Positions 38,041 through 47,191 of a stretch of 64,000 nucleotides of DNA are shown here, piece by piece. Location of the stretch: contig NZ_AP018448.1 of NCBI RefSeq assembly GCF_030294945.1, positions 1,364,001 to 1,428,000 on the forward strand, read 5' to 3'. Each line of letters starts with the position of its first letter. Position 1 is the stretch's first letter. This stretch comes from Streptomyces graminofaciens (GTDB lineage: Bacteria; Actinomycetota; Actinomycetes; Streptomycetales; Streptomycetaceae). The notes below the pieces were generated by a model. That model had not been told where the DNA came from and ran no database searches. It was given only the letters and a program-made list of their open reading frames with translations. Made by a program: the position numbers and the translations under genes.

Positions 38041-41000
38041 TCAGCGCCTCCCCACTTTGGCCCGGTACGCCTGCCGCTGCTCGGAGTCCCGGATCATCGG
38101 CGTGACAGTGCCTCGCACCGCGCCAAGGAACTGGCCCGAGTCGAGGTACAGGTCGCCGGTGAAGGCGCCGCCGCCCGCGCCTGCTGTCGTGGCGGCGGGA
38201 GGGCCGCCCCATGCGGCGCTGATGGCCGCGGCGGACATGCGCGCGCCTGCCGCCTGCACGTCGACGAGGGACCGGTCCATGCCCTGGACAAGGCCGGCGC
38301 CGAGCTGCTTGCCGACCTGATCCCGCATCACCGCGCTTGGCGACTTGATTTTCAGGGCCCTCTTGATCGAGGAGACGAGCTGTTTACCCAGCTTGTCCAT
38401 CTGCTTCTGCAGGGCCTTCTCCTGCGAGATCAGCCCCGCGAGGAAGCCCTTGCCGGCGTTCTTGCCTGCGTCGTACAGGGCGTCGGCGGTGGTGCGGCCG
38501 ATACTCGTGGCCAGCTTGGCGCCCTTACCGGCGAGCTGGTTGAGGGTCTGGAACTCGGCGGACGACGCGGTCATGATCCGCTCGGCGAGGTCGCTGCCGG
38601 GACCCTCCTCGATGACCTGCCTCAACAAATCCTTGTTCAGGCCGCGCTTGCGCAGGTAGGTGATGTCCCTCTGGAAGTCGGCGGCCTCGGCCTGCTGCTC
38701 GCGCAGCCCGGCGATCAGCTCGGCGGCGGTGCCGCCCTTGCCGAGCGCCATGAACTCCTTGCCGCTGGACGTCTGGTCCTTCGCGAACTGGCGGGCCTCA
38801 GCGATCTTCTCCCGGACGTCGTCCCGCTGGTTGGCGAGCGACTGCAGTTTGCGGCTGGTCCTGTCGACCTGGCCCGCGAGCCTCCACCCGGCGTTGCCCA
38901 ACTTTTTCAGGTCCGTGGCCATGGCCTTGGAGGCCGTGCGGATTTCGGAGGCCGACTTGGTGAGGGAACGGGTGAAGTCGCCGAAGTCACCGGGCAGTTC
39001 GCGGCGTGCGTTGATGACCGACTGGGGTGTCGCCTTCTTCTTGACGGTGCCGCCGTTGGCGTAGCCGACGATGCCGCCATCGGCGAACATCGTCATCCGG
39101 GTGCCGAAGCGGCCCCAGTTGTTGAGGGCGGCGATGAAGCCTGCTGGTCCGAGACCGGACCGCTGTCCTCCCTTGCGGACAGCCTCCGGCACAAGGACGC
39201 CCTCGCCCTTGGAGGCCAAAATCAGCTGGTCATCGATGCGCGGCGCGTAACCAGGGATGTAGAAGCCATCGCGGGCCCGGCCGACGATGCCGCCGAAGGA
39301 GTTCTTGGAGAAGCCGCCCTCGCCCCGCCCCGGCCGTCCGCTGACGTTGCTCTCGGCGATGGTGCGGCGGACCGTGGTCATCGTGACGGTGACGGACTTG
39401 TTCTGCAGGGCCCTGATGGCGGCTGCCAGAGCGTCCACGTTCCGCTTCTGGGCGCCGGTCGGAACCGTGATGACGATCTTCTTACCCTTGGTGCGCTTGA
39501 TCTTGAAGCCGAGCCGCTCGAGGGCGCTCTCACCTTCCTTGGTGAGCGTGTCGACGGTGATCGTCTTGCCCTTGGTCTTCTTGACCTTGCCCTGCACCGT
39601 CTCCAGGTCACGCATCGCGTTGCCGATCTCGGCGCGAACCTCGGTGTCGGTCCTCGGCGGGAGTTGCGCGTAGGTGCCGATCAAATCCTTGATCTGCTTG
39701 TCGGTGAACCCGGCCTGCTTCATCGTCCGCTTCAGCGCGGCGATGCTCGTCTCCAGGACCGCGTTCCCGGCCTCGACCGAGCCCTTCTGATCAGCGACGG
39801 ACTGGGCATAGTCCTGCGCCGACTTCGCCGCGTCCAGGAACGCGGACTTGACCGTGCGGCCCTTGTCGGTGGTGACATCGAGGCTTGTGCCGTTCTCCTT
39901 CACGGCCGCCGCGAGGTCGTCGAGGGACTGCTCGAACTGGATCTGCCCCTGAGCCGCACTGATGGCCACGCCGTTCAGCACGTTCAACGCATCGGCCAGC
40001 TTCTCCGCCGCCGTGCGCTGATCCTGCATCTCATCAGCCGTCGTCGCCGTCGCATCACCCAGCGAACCCTGCGACTCGGCCGTGATCTTCGCCTGAGTGT
40101 CCGCGCCAGTCAGCGCCTCCGCATACTGCGGCAGCAACGTGAGCAGCTTCTCCTGCGACGTGCCGTTCTCCTCGGCCGCCGTCGCCATACGCTTGAACGC
40201 CTCGCTGGCACTGTCCGTCGCACCAGAGTTGACCAGCGACGCCAGCGCCTCGTCCAGCGCCGCCACCTTCTCGCGGGCAGCCTCCAGCGTCGGGCCGCCC
40301 TCGGCCATCGGATCGAACGTGGAGAAGAAGTCCTCCGTCCGGTCCAGGACGTCCGGGTGAGCGATCCGGGCCACCGCCTCACCGAAGCCGTCCAGATCCT
40401 TCCCGAACGTCTTCGTGAGCTCCCCAGCAGCCTTGCCCTTCTGGCCCAGGTCGACCAGCGCGTTGGCCATCTTGGTAGCGTCCGGGCCCGCGCCGCGCAT
40501 CTTCTCAGCAAGGGTGGAGACGCCCCAGGCGACCGCGGTCAGCGCGCCCAGGACCATGGTGAGCCTGCCGAGCGTCATCAACTGGCCACGTACCACCTGC
40601 GCCGTTACACCCATGGCGATCAGTTCGCGGCGCACCAGCATGATGCGCGGCAGCAGCAGGAGCATCGACGAACCCGCCAGGCCGATCACGCCGACCAGCC
40701 CGGTCATCATGCCGACGGACTGCTGGATCCCCGGGGGCAGGTTGTTGTAGACGTTGACCAGCCGGGTCACCCACTGCACCATGTCGCGCAAGGCGGAGTT
40801 GGCGCCGCTCCCGGTCTCGATGAGTGCGGACTCCACCGCCGCCTTCAGTAGCTTGAAGTCGCCGATCAGGTTGTCCATGCGGGTCATCGCGACGGCCTGC
40901 GCATAGCCCTGGTCGTTGACCGCGTCCGTGTACGTGCGGACGCCCTCGGCGCCGTACTTGTAAAGGATGTTCGCCGCCCGCACCGCATCCGAGCCGAAGA

Positions 41001-41901
41001 TCACACCCATGGCGGCGTTACGCGCCTCGGGAGTGAGACCCGCGAACGAGTCCTTCAGCCGGCGGGACATCTCCTGCAACCCGACGAACTGGCCCGTGCT
41101 GTCGTAGGCGGTGAACCCGAGCTTGTCCATCGCGGCCTGCGCCTCTTTGGACTGCGGGGTGAGCCGCTGCAGCATCACCTTGAAGCTGGTGCCGGCGTCG
41201 GAACCCTTCAGGCCCTCAGCCGCGAACAGGGTCAGCGCACCGACGGTGTCCTCGAGCGACAGCCCGGTCTGGGAGGCGACCTGCCCGGCCATCCGCAGCG
41301 ACATGCCCATCTGATGCACGTCGGTGGTGCTCTTGTTCGCCGCCGCGGCGAGCAGGTCGGCGATGTGCCCGACATCCCGGCCCTTCAGCCCGAACACGGT
41401 CATGGCGTTCGCGGCGATCTCCGCGCCCTCTGCGACGTTGATCTCCGCTGCCGCCGCAAGGTTCAGGGCGCCCTTCAGGGCACCCCCGGCGATGTCCGAC
41501 ACAGACACGCCGGCCTTCGCCAACTCGTGCTGAGCCTCAGCCGCCTCCACCGCGCTGAACGCCGTCGTGCGCCCCGCCTCCAGGGCCGCCGACCGGAGCG
41601 TCGCCATTTCGCCCGCGGAAGCCTGCGAGACGGCCTTCACGTTCGACATGGCCTTCTCGAACCGCGCCGCCGCCGCCACAGCCAGGCCGAACACCGCCAC
41701 CAGGCCAACCGAGGCGCCCTGGATGGCCTGAAGGGTCTTCTTCTGGTTCTCGCCGACCTGGGTCAGAGTGCGGCCTGCGTTCCGCATGCTCGTGCGGATG
41801 TTGGTCGACGTCCGCGTCGCCGTGCGCGAGGCGTCCGCCATGCGTGCCCGGAATGCTGCGATGTCCGCGGTGAGGATGACGGAGACGGTACGAACCGCCA
41901 C
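38041..41901 (-). CDS. Tail tape measure protein
   Basis: 1286 residues from GTG 41901. N-terminal helical TP901-type domain (FEKAMSNVKAVSQASAGEMA, KAGVSVSDIAGGALKGALNL, MGMSLRMAGQVASQTGLSLE). A hydrophobic segment is at SVGMMTGLVGVIGLAGSSML. Long coiled coils with a repeated KGKTITVDT/GKKIVITVP-type beta motif follow. At about 0.15 nm per residue it predicts a tail near 190 nm, so a long-tailed siphovirus. Confidence 0.95.
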   Translation of the reverse strand: MAVRTVSVILTADIAAFRARMADASRTATRTSTNIRTSMRNAGRTLTQVGENQKKTLQAIQGASVGLVAVFGLAVAAAARFEKAMSNVKAVSQASAGEMATLRSAALEAGRTTAFSAVEAAEAQHELAKAGVSVSDIAGGALKGALNLAAAAEINVAEGAEIAANAMTVFGLKGRDVGHIADLLAAAANKSTTDVHQMGMSLRMAGQVASQTGLSLEDTVGALTLFAAEGLKGSDAGTSFKVMLQRLTPQSKEAQAAMDKLGFTAYDSTGQFVGLQEMSRRLKDSFAGLTPEARNAAMGVIFGSDAVRAANILYKYGAEGVRTYTDAVNDQGYAQAVAMTRMDNLIGDFKLLKAAVESALIETGSGANSALRDMVQWVTRLVNVYNNLPPGIQQSVGMMTGLVGVIGLAGSSMLLLLPRIMLVRRELIAMGVTAQVVRGQLMTLGRLTMVLGALTAVAWGVSTLAEKMRGAGPDATKMANALVDLGQKGKAAGELTKTFGKDLDGFGEAVARIAHPDVLDRTEDFFSTFDPMAEGGPTLEAAREKVAALDEALASLVNSGATDSASEAFKRMATAAEENGTSQEKLLTLLPQYAEALTGADTQAKITAESQGSLGDATATTADEMQDQRTAAEKLADALNVLNGVAISAAQGQIQFEQSLDDLAAAVKENGTSLDVTTDKGRTVKSAFLDAAKSAQDYAQSVADQKGSVEAGNAVLETSIAALKRTMKQAGFTDKQIKDLIGTYAQLPPRTDTEVRAEIGNAMRDLETVQGKVKKTKGKTITVDTLTKEGESALERLGFKIKRTKGKKIVITVPTGAQKRNVDALAAAIRALQNKSVTVTMTTVRRTIAESNVSGRPGRGEGGFSKNSFGGIVGRARDGFYIPGYAPRIDDQLILASKGEGVLVPEAVRKGGQRSGLGPAGFIAALNNWGRFGTRMTMFADGGIVGYANGGTVKKKATPQSVINARRELPGDFGDFTRSLTKSASEIRTASKAMATDLKKLGNAGWRLAGQVDRTSRKLQSLANQRDDVREKIAEARQFAKDQTSSGKEFMALGKGGTAAELIAGLREQQAEAADFQRDITYLRKRGLNKDLLRQVIEEGPGSDLAERIMTASSAEFQTLNQLAGKGAKLATSIGRTTADALYDAGKNAGKGFLAGLISQEKALQKQMDKLGKQLVSSIKRALKIKSPSAVMRDQVGKQLGAGLVQGMDRSLVDVQAAGARMSAAAISAAWGGPPAATTAGAGGGAFTGDLYLDSGQFLGAVRGTVTPMIRDSEQRQAYRAKVGRR

Positions 41902-41904
41902 GGC

Positions 41905-42218
41905 TCACCCCCTGGTCAGGTTGACGTGCAGGCCGCGCATGTCACCGCCGCCGTTTTCGAACTGGGCCACCGTGCGCGCCGCCGCATGGCAGGCGTGGCA
42001 GCGCACCAGGTGCGCATCCCACTGGCCCTCACTCTTGGCGTCGGTGGCGTCGCTCCAGGGCTGGCGGCAGTCCGGGCACACGTCCTGCTCCACCAGGTGA
42101 AGGGCGAGCGCCCACTCCCGGTCCTCGTCGGTCCACAGCGGCTCGCCCGCCTGCGGCCACGAACGGCCGAGGAAGATGCTGCGCGGGACGCCCCACGCCC
42201 GGGCGGCCTCTACTTCCC
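41905..42218 (-). CDS. Tail assembly chaperone, C-terminal part made by -1 frameshift (candidate)
   Basis: This frame has no good start codon of its own. It becomes protein-like at EVEAARAWGVPRSIFLGRSW, then EPLWTDEDREWALALHLVEQ, DVCPDCRQPWSDATDAKSEG and HACHAAARTVAQF. It is in the -1 frame relative to the upstream chaperone gene, whose last codons GGG AAG TAG (42218-42210) could be the slip region. A G/G-T type fusion is expected in long-tailed phages. The CxxC and HACH suggest zinc binding. GTG near 42297 is an alternative start. Confidence 0.55.
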
Positions 42219-42725
42219 GTCGGTGCGGGAGGCGAGGATCGCGGAGGCGTGCAACGCGAAAGGGACAGCCGTCGCCTCCCCGTTCACCGTCCACGCCGCA
42301 TCGATCAACTGCTGCCGCTGCCCGGCATTGAGCTGCTCGAACAGTTCGCCGACATCGTCCGGCGTCATCGCCGGGTTGATGGCCGATGCCGCGATGAGGG
42401 CCGGGGCGAGGGACTCGTCGTCCCACGACTCGCCCTCCTTGTCACTCGGATGCTGCGCCACCAGATCCGACCAGGCCTTCGCGCCGAGCGCCCGGAACGT
42501 GAACTCCACCTCGGAGCCCTGCATCCGCTCCCGCGCCGCCGCGATCTTCTCCGCCAGCGCAATCCCCGGATGAGCATCAGCGATCGACTGCTGCACCCAC
42601 GACTGCGTCGCCGCCAGCTCCGCCTCGAGCCGCTCCACCTCGGCGGCCACATCCCCGGCCAGGCAGAGGCGGATCGTGTGCTCCCGCGGCTTCGCCTTGG
42701 CAAGGATGTCCTTGATGTTGGGCAT
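42210..42725 (-). CDS. Tail assembly chaperone, N-terminal part
   Basis: 171 residues from ATG 42725, coupled to the tail-tube stop (TGATG). It opens with MPNIKDILAKAKPREHTIRL and CLAGDVAAEVERLEAELA, then the chaperone-like EVEFTFRALGAKAWSDLVAQ and MTPDDVGELFEQLNAGQRQQ. The place between tail tube and tape measure is diagnostic. Confidence 0.82.
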   Translation of the reverse strand: MPNIKDILAKAKPREHTIRLCLAGDVAAEVERLEAELAATQSWVQQSIADAHPGIALAEKIAAARERMQGSEVEFTFRALGAKAWSDLVAQHPSDKEGESWDDESLAPALIAASAINPAMTPDDVGELFEQLNAGQRQQLIDAAWTVNGEATAVPFALHASAILASRTDGK

Positions 42726-43204
42726 CAGGCCACCGTCGCCGCCGTGTTGGGCTCCTCCCGGAGCTTCATGTTGGAGGTGAACTTGGCGACCTCGTTCGGC
42801 GCCGGCGGGATGCTGTTCCGCTCGCCGCACTCCACCGGATACACCTCGACCTTCTGCCCGGCCGCCCACGCGGTCGTGTACGCGAGGATGCGGCGCACCA
42901 CCAGGTAGCCCATGGTCTGGTAGGTGAGCGTCGTCCACGGCAGGTCGTCGCCCGCCGAGTCGCCCCGCTTGAACGTCACCTCCGGCGAGAAGCTGCGGCG
43001 GCCGGCGCGGTTGGTGGTGAACGTCGACGCGAGCGAGCTGTTGTCGACATCCGCGGTCTCGGCCGGGATGTTCAGGCCGTCCGGGGTGATCCGGGTCGTG
43101 AAGTCCAGGCCGGCGTTCAGCTCGGCGGCCGTCGGCGCGGCGATGTTGGCGATGGTGCTCACCCAGTACACCCGGGTCTTACCGTCGTTGATCACGTCGG
43201 ACAT
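42725..43204 (-). CDS. Major tail tube protein
   Basis: 159 residues from ATG 43204 behind GAAGGAGG. Beta-rich: MSDVINDGKTRVYWVSTIAN, LDFTTRITPDGLNIPAETAD, SPEVTFKRGDSAGDDLPWTT and FTSNMKLREEPN. This fits the lambda gpV-type tube fold. Order connector-tube-chaperone-tape measure supports it. Confidence 0.85.
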   Translation of the reverse strand: MSDVINDGKTRVYWVSTIANIAAPTAAELNAGLDFTTRITPDGLNIPAETADVDNSSLASTFTTNRAGRRSFSPEVTFKRGDSAGDDLPWTTLTYQTMGYLVVRRILAYTTAWAAGQKVEVYPVECGERNSIPPAPNEVAKFTSNMKLREEPNTAATVA

Positions 43205-43268
43205 GACGTGCCTCCTTCAGGGCATGAAAAAAGCCCCGAGGACGGGGCGGGACAGGGCAGGCAGTGCG

Positions 43269-43601
43269 TCAGATGACGAGGCTCGCGACGGTGACACCGG
43301 TGGTCGACGAGTAGGTGATGGCGGCACTCGTCCCGTCGGCGGTCGACGCGAAGAGGCGGCCGAGGAGAGGGCCGATCATCTTGTCGCCGGTCGTCGCCGG
43401 AACCGTGACGACCAGATCAGCGACAGCCTGGCCGTCGACCTGGGCGGTCGCCGTGACCGTGACGGTCATCGAGCTGCCGTTCGTGTTCTTCACGTGCAGG
43501 AACGAGCGGTCGCCGCACGTCACCGTCGTCGACCCGGCCGCCGCCGAATAGGTCGGAGTCAGGCCCGACCGTGCGATGACCTGCTGGGCAAGAAGCGCCA
43601 T
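43269..43601 (-). CDS. Small beta-rich virion protein (decoration or minor tail)
   Basis: 110 residues from ATG 43601. MALLAQQVIARSGLTPTYSA, then TVTCGDRSFLHVKNTNGSSM, TVTVTATAQVDGQAVADLVV and SAAITYSSTTGVTVASLVI. This is a compact immunoglobulin-like beta-sandwich pattern seen in phage decoration proteins. It lies between tail terminator and tail tube. Confidence 0.7.
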   Translation of the reverse strand: MALLAQQVIARSGLTPTYSAAAGSTTVTCGDRSFLHVKNTNGSSMTVTVTATAQVDGQAVADLVVTVPATTGDKMIGPLLGRLFASTADGTSAAITYSSTTGVTVASLVI

Positions 43602-43614
43602 GAGAAAGCTCCAA

Positions 43615-44031
43615 TCAGGCTGGGGTGGACATCAGCCGGTACTGCACCGGCACGAAATACAGCGGCGGAGACACATCGTCGTCACGCTGCACAGGCGGGC
43701 CGCCGAGCTCCTCCGGCCGCCACGCCCGCCGCCCGTCGACCGTCAGCGTCCCGTGCAACGCCCGACGGGCCTTGTCGGCGACCCACAGGCAGCGCTCCTC
43801 GGTCTTCCCCACGCACGTCACCTGAAAGACCGTGTCGAAGTCCAGGCGGGCGTCGGCCAGCGACTCCGGCACCGAACGGCCCGGAGCGACATACAGCGCG
43901 ACATACTCGGTCGTCGTGCCGTTCGGTGGCGCCGTCGGCGGAGCGCCGCCGAGCCCCACCGTCAGGCCGCCCGCCTCCAAGGCCGCTTTGACCGCGTCCC
44001 GGTGAGGCAGGACCGCCGGCGGGGTACTCAC
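43615..44031 (-). CDS. Tail terminator-like protein
   Basis: 138 residues from GTG 44031 (GTGA overlap). HRDAVKAALEAGGLTVGLGG, YVALYVAPGRSVPESLADAR, LDFDTVFQVTCVGKTEERCL and ALHGTLTVDGRRAWRPE match the alpha/beta plan of lambda gpU-type terminators. It follows the HK97 gp10-like protein, as usual. Confidence 0.72.
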   Translation of the reverse strand: MSTPPAVLPHRDAVKAALEAGGLTVGLGGAPPTAPPNGTTTEYVALYVAPGRSVPESLADARLDFDTVFQVTCVGKTEERCLWVADKARRALHGTLTVDGRRAWRPEELGGPPVQRDDDVSPPLYFVPVQYRLMSTPA

Positions 44032-44420
44032 CCGCGGCCCATCTGCGCGCCGATCGCAGCGACATGCGCCGTGAACGCTGCCGCCTCGGCCGCCAGCGCC
44101 AGGCCGCCATCGTTGTGCGGCGGGTTCTTCACCGACCCGAACTCCAGCAGGTTCCCCAGCGCCCCCTGCGGCCGGGACTTGTCCGGCCCGATCTCCGCCG
44201 ACGCCCCAGTCGGGTGCGGGCGCATGTCGTAGCTGATGCTGTTCGGGTACAGACGCGCGTGCCGACCGGACGACGCGACCGCGTTGGCCCGCCAGCCGTT
44301 CTTCACATTCAGCGCTCCGCGTGCGACGACCGCCCGCGCCTGCACCTGAGCCCGCACCGCGTTCACCCGGAACACACTGGCCAACTCGTCCAACTGCCGC
44401 GTGTTGGCGTTAATGCTCAT
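44028..44420 (-). CDS. HK97 gp10-like tail-completion protein
   Basis: 130 residues from ATG 44420 (ATGA overlap). Helical start (RQLDELASVFRVNAVRAQVQ) and the typical gp10 phrase LLEFGSVKNPPHNDGGLALA preceded by IGPDKSRPQGALGN. Fourth of the connector series. Confidence 0.82.
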   Translation of the reverse strand: MSINANTRQLDELASVFRVNAVRAQVQARAVVARGALNVKNGWRANAVASSGRHARLYPNSISYDMRPHPTGASAEIGPDKSRPQGALGNLLEFGSVKNPPHNDGGLALAAEAAAFTAHVAAIGAQMGRG

Positions 44421-44833
44421 GACCGGTCCTCCGCGATGATCCGCCACGCCGTCGCCGTGCCGCTGTACTGCACACCCGTCACCCACAACCGCACACCCAC
44501 CAGACGCGGGTCCGGAGACGCCGACACATCCACCACATCCCCAGGCCTCGGCCGCACACCCGGCGCCGGAAGCAGCGACGAGAACGGCAGCGACACCTTG
44601 TACTGCCGCAACGCCACCTCCCGCTCCCCCGCCTGCACCTCCGAGTCGGCCAGCTGGTCAGGCTTCACCCGCGCCATGCCGGAATAGAACGTCACCTCGG
44701 GCGGGCCAGGCGTCGAAATACCCGTCACCCGGTCGAACACATCCGGGCCCGGCCGGAACACCGTCACCGTGTCCCGCATCAGCGCCTCAGCCTCAGCACG
44801 CCCTGCGGCCAGGGCCGCCTCAAGGGCGGTCAC
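44417..44833 (-). CDS. Head-tail stopper protein
   Basis: 138 residues from GTG 44833 (GTGA overlap). MRDTVTVFRPGPDVFDRVTG, then YSGMARVKPDQLADSEVQAG and RPGDVVDVSASPDPRLVGVR form the SPP1 gp16/lambda FII-like barrel plan. Coupled to both neighbours. Confidence 0.75.
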   Translation of the reverse strand: MTALEAALAAGRAEAEALMRDTVTVFRPGPDVFDRVTGISTPGPPEVTFYSGMARVKPDQLADSEVQAGEREVALRQYKVSLPFSSLLPAPGVRPRPGDVVDVSASPDPRLVGVRLWVTGVQYSGTATAWRIIAEDRS

Positions 44834-45459
44834 GACGACTTCACCGAGAATGCGGTCCGCCGGTACGGGCGCAGGTCGTCCTTCTGATCCCGTGACAGCC
44901 GGGCTCCGCCGATGGTCTCGGCGGCGAAAGTCCGGCTGTAGTCGTCGATCGCCACGGACCTCAGGTTCTCCGGGTTCGACAGGTTGATCTTCGCAAGGTC
45001 CACGACGATCTCCACGACATCGTCCGGGATCTCGTCGACGTAGCCGTGGCTGTGCGTGACGCGCACCTTGGGCGCCCACACGCCCTGCACGCGGCTCCAC
45101 GGCCATCCCATCAGGCGGCCCACCGGATAGCGCGGATCCCCGCGGGTCAGCTCGTTTCCGAGCCGCGTGAAATCGGTGTCCTCCGTGAGAGTGATCTCGA
45201 CACCGGCATAGCCGGGAATCTCCACCACCGTCAGCGGATGCGTGGCATCGACCACGAGTGGCCGCTGCGGCAGCTGCAGCACCCGGTCCCCGCCACCCAA
45301 CTCGATCGTCTCGTTCTCCACGAACGTGAAAACCTGCCCCGTGAAACGACGGACGCGGGCAGACCCCCACCGCAGCGCCAACTCAATGTCTGCGCTGGAC
45401 GCCGAGGCCGGCACGGTGCCGAGATCGGCCGCCGTCGCCAGCGGGGGAAGAGAAGCCAC
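44830..45459 (-). CDS. Head-tail adaptor (connector) protein
   Basis: 209 residues from ATG 45459. Helical start (SSADIELALRWGSARVRRFT), long beta segments with LPQRPLVVDATHPLTVVEIP, and a C-terminal helical part DDVVEIVVDLAKINLSNPEN followed by VAIDDYSRTFAAETIG. The latter is the usual gp6-like adaptor signature of actinophages. Confidence 0.8.
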   Translation of the reverse strand: MASLPPLATAADLGTVPASASSADIELALRWGSARVRRFTGQVFTFVENETIELGGGDRVLQLPQRPLVVDATHPLTVVEIPGYAGVEITLTEDTDFTRLGNELTRGDPRYPVGRLMGWPWSRVQGVWAPKVRVTHSHGYVDEIPDDVVEIVVDLAKINLSNPENLRSVAIDDYSRTFAAETIGGARLSRDQKDDLRPYRRTAFSVKSS

Positions 45460-45471
45460 GGCAGCCTCCCC

Positions 45472-45810
45472 TCAGCCCTCGGCGAGCTTCTTGAGCTGCT
45501 TCACCAGCGTCGACCGCGGCTTCTCCGCAGCCTCCTCGACGGCCAGCGCCTCGGCGGCACGATCCGGGTCTTCACCGACCCAGGCCAGCACCTCGGCGGC
45601 CGTAGAAGCATCCGCCAGGGAAGCAGGCGGCTCCTTCGGGCCGCCATCTCCCCCGTCCTCATCCGGCTCGGCGTCCAGGCGGGTCACCTTCGCCGCCGCC
45701 CGCTCCAACAGCATCGCCGCCAGCTCGCCGGACACCTCCTGGCCTTCGGCGAGCTGGGTCGGCACGTGCCCGTGAAACACCTTCATGGTCTCGTTGACGC
45801 GAACGCGCAC
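45472..45810 (-). CDS. Small acidic head protein
   Basis: 112 residues from GTG 45810 behind GGGAGGC; ATG 45786 is possible. MKVFHGHVPTQLAEGQEVSG, a Pro/Asp/Gly-rich linker and a C-terminal helix STAAEVLAWVGEDPDRAAEA. Similar short proteins follow the capsid gene in Streptomyces phages. A head-tail joining or decoration role is inferred. Confidence 0.65.
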   Translation of the reverse strand: MRVRVNETMKVFHGHVPTQLAEGQEVSGELAAMLLERAAAKVTRLDAEPDEDGGDGGPKEPPASLADASTAAEVLAWVGEDPDRAAEALAVEEAAEKPRSTLVKQLKKLAEG

Positions 45811-45862
45811 GAGAGCCTCCCATCGGAAGGCCCCGCCCGGACGCGCCAGGCGGGGCGTGCGA

Positions 45863-47191
45863 TCAGTTCGCGCTGTGCTCCAGCATCACGGCCCGCTTGA
45901 ACAAAGCGTTGTCGCCGTTCGCCAGCGAGTCCGAGGGAACGCCGTAGTCGCCGACCCACGACCAGGTCGTCGACACGTTCTGCTGGTAGCGGTCCTGCGG
46001 CGGGCGCACGATCCGCGCCACGTCCACACCCGGCGCCACGTTGAGCATCGCGATCTCGGGGACGTCGGACACACCCGTCTCACGCAGCAGGCCGGCCGGG
46101 TTCTCGAACGGGGCCGCGATCAGAGAACCCGCACCCACCACGATCGGGCGGTGCACCGTCGTCGCGAGATCCTCGTAGCCGGTGGTGGCGGTCGTCAGGT
46201 AGGGGACGACCTCGTTGCGGACCCACACGATGCCGCCGAACACGCCGATCGCCAGATCCCGGTACGTCTGCGAGTCGGCGCGCCCCTGGTACAGGTTCTG
46301 GAACTCGGTGTCCTCGAACAGCTGCGACTCCGTCACCGAGTCGATGTGCGCGACATAGTTGCCGCCCTCAGCCGACGGGACGTGCATGCGGCGCAGACGG
46401 GCCACGGCCGCCCGGAAGTGCGAGAACTTGATCAGGTCGCCCGCCGCCAGGTCGAACGCCGAGTCGTTCGAGGAACCCGCCCGCACCGAGTACGGGGCCT
46501 GGGCCGACACGACCGAATCGCCGAGGACATCCGCGCGCGCAGTGCCGAGCGTGAGAACGCCCGTAGAGGTGTTCACGCCCGTCACCGTGTTCGCGACGCC
46601 CTCGATCGACACCGTCAGCGGAGTCGACGCCGACACCGCGGTCGGCACGCCGTTGACCAGGACATGCGTGAAGCCGTCCGTGGAGGCGACCTCGATCGAC
46701 GTGTCCGAGCTGCCCGCGGTACGGCAGTAGGTGCGCCCGCCCGCGTAGCCCTTGTACAGCTTGTTCCTCGCGAGCTGGTTGATGGTCTGCCCGGCGTGAA
46801 TGCCGAGCCTGCTGACGTCGTTGAGGTACTTCGACGCCTGCGTCATCGACGACTGCAGCAGGTCGGTGTCGATGGACTTGCCGTACTGGTCCATCGTCAC
46901 GGTCCACTGCTCGATGCTGTACGAGCCCGTGGACGCGTCCGAGCCGGTGGTCGGAGTCGGGTCGGGAGTCATGAGCCCGTTCCGGGTCATGATCTTCGTG
47001 TCGCCCTTGGCGCCCTGCCACGGCTCGATGTCCGCGATCTGCGGAAACAGGAGCTCCGGCATCAGCGACTCGCGGAACATACCGTCGAGCAGGCCGTTCT
47101 GCATGATGGCGCGGATCGCAGCCGGCAGGGTGGACCGGACATCGTGCCGGGTCAGCCGGAACCACGACCGGCGAGCGGTCAGGGTGGTCAT
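45863..47191 (-). CDS. Major capsid protein
   Basis: 442 residues from ATG 47191 (ATGA overlap with the protease gene). MTTLTARRSWFRLTRHDVRS, then LLFPQIADIEPWQGAKGDTK, YSIEQWTVTMDQYGKSIDTD and KYLNDVSRLGIHAGQTINQL, with an insertion of beta repeats at about 150-210. YVAHIDSVTESQLFEDTEFQ and an acidic C-terminal part follow. It looks like the N4-gp56/P22-like branch of the HK97 fold; the branch is less certain than the role. The frame open upstream to 47653 overlaps the protease and scaffold and is not coding. Confidence 0.87.
   Translation of the reverse strand: MTTLTARRSWFRLTRHDVRSTLPAAIRAIMQNGLLDGMFRESLMPELLFPQIADIEPWQGAKGDTKIMTRNGLMTPDPTPTTGSDASTGSYSIEQWTVTMDQYGKSIDTDLLQSSMTQASKYLNDVSRLGIHAGQTINQLARNKLYKGYAGGRTYCRTAGSSDTSIEVASTDGFTHVLVNGVPTAVSASTPLTVSIEGVANTVTGVNTSTGVLTLGTARADVLGDSVVSAQAPYSVRAGSSNDSAFDLAAGDLIKFSHFRAAVARLRRMHVPSAEGGNYVAHIDSVTESQLFEDTEFQNLYQGRADSQTYRDLAIGVFGGIVWVRNEVVPYLTTATTGYEDLATTVHRPIVVGAGSLIAAPFENPAGLLRETGVSDVPEIAMLNVAPGVDVARIVRPPQDRYQQNVSTTWSWVGDYGVPSDSLANGDNALFKRAVMLEHSAN

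Noticed and set aside
37477..40851. 1124-codon open frame on the plus strand opposite the tape-measure gene
   Set aside because: Arg/Gly/Leu/His-rich translation without domains; a mirror of the GC-rich tape-measure reading frame.
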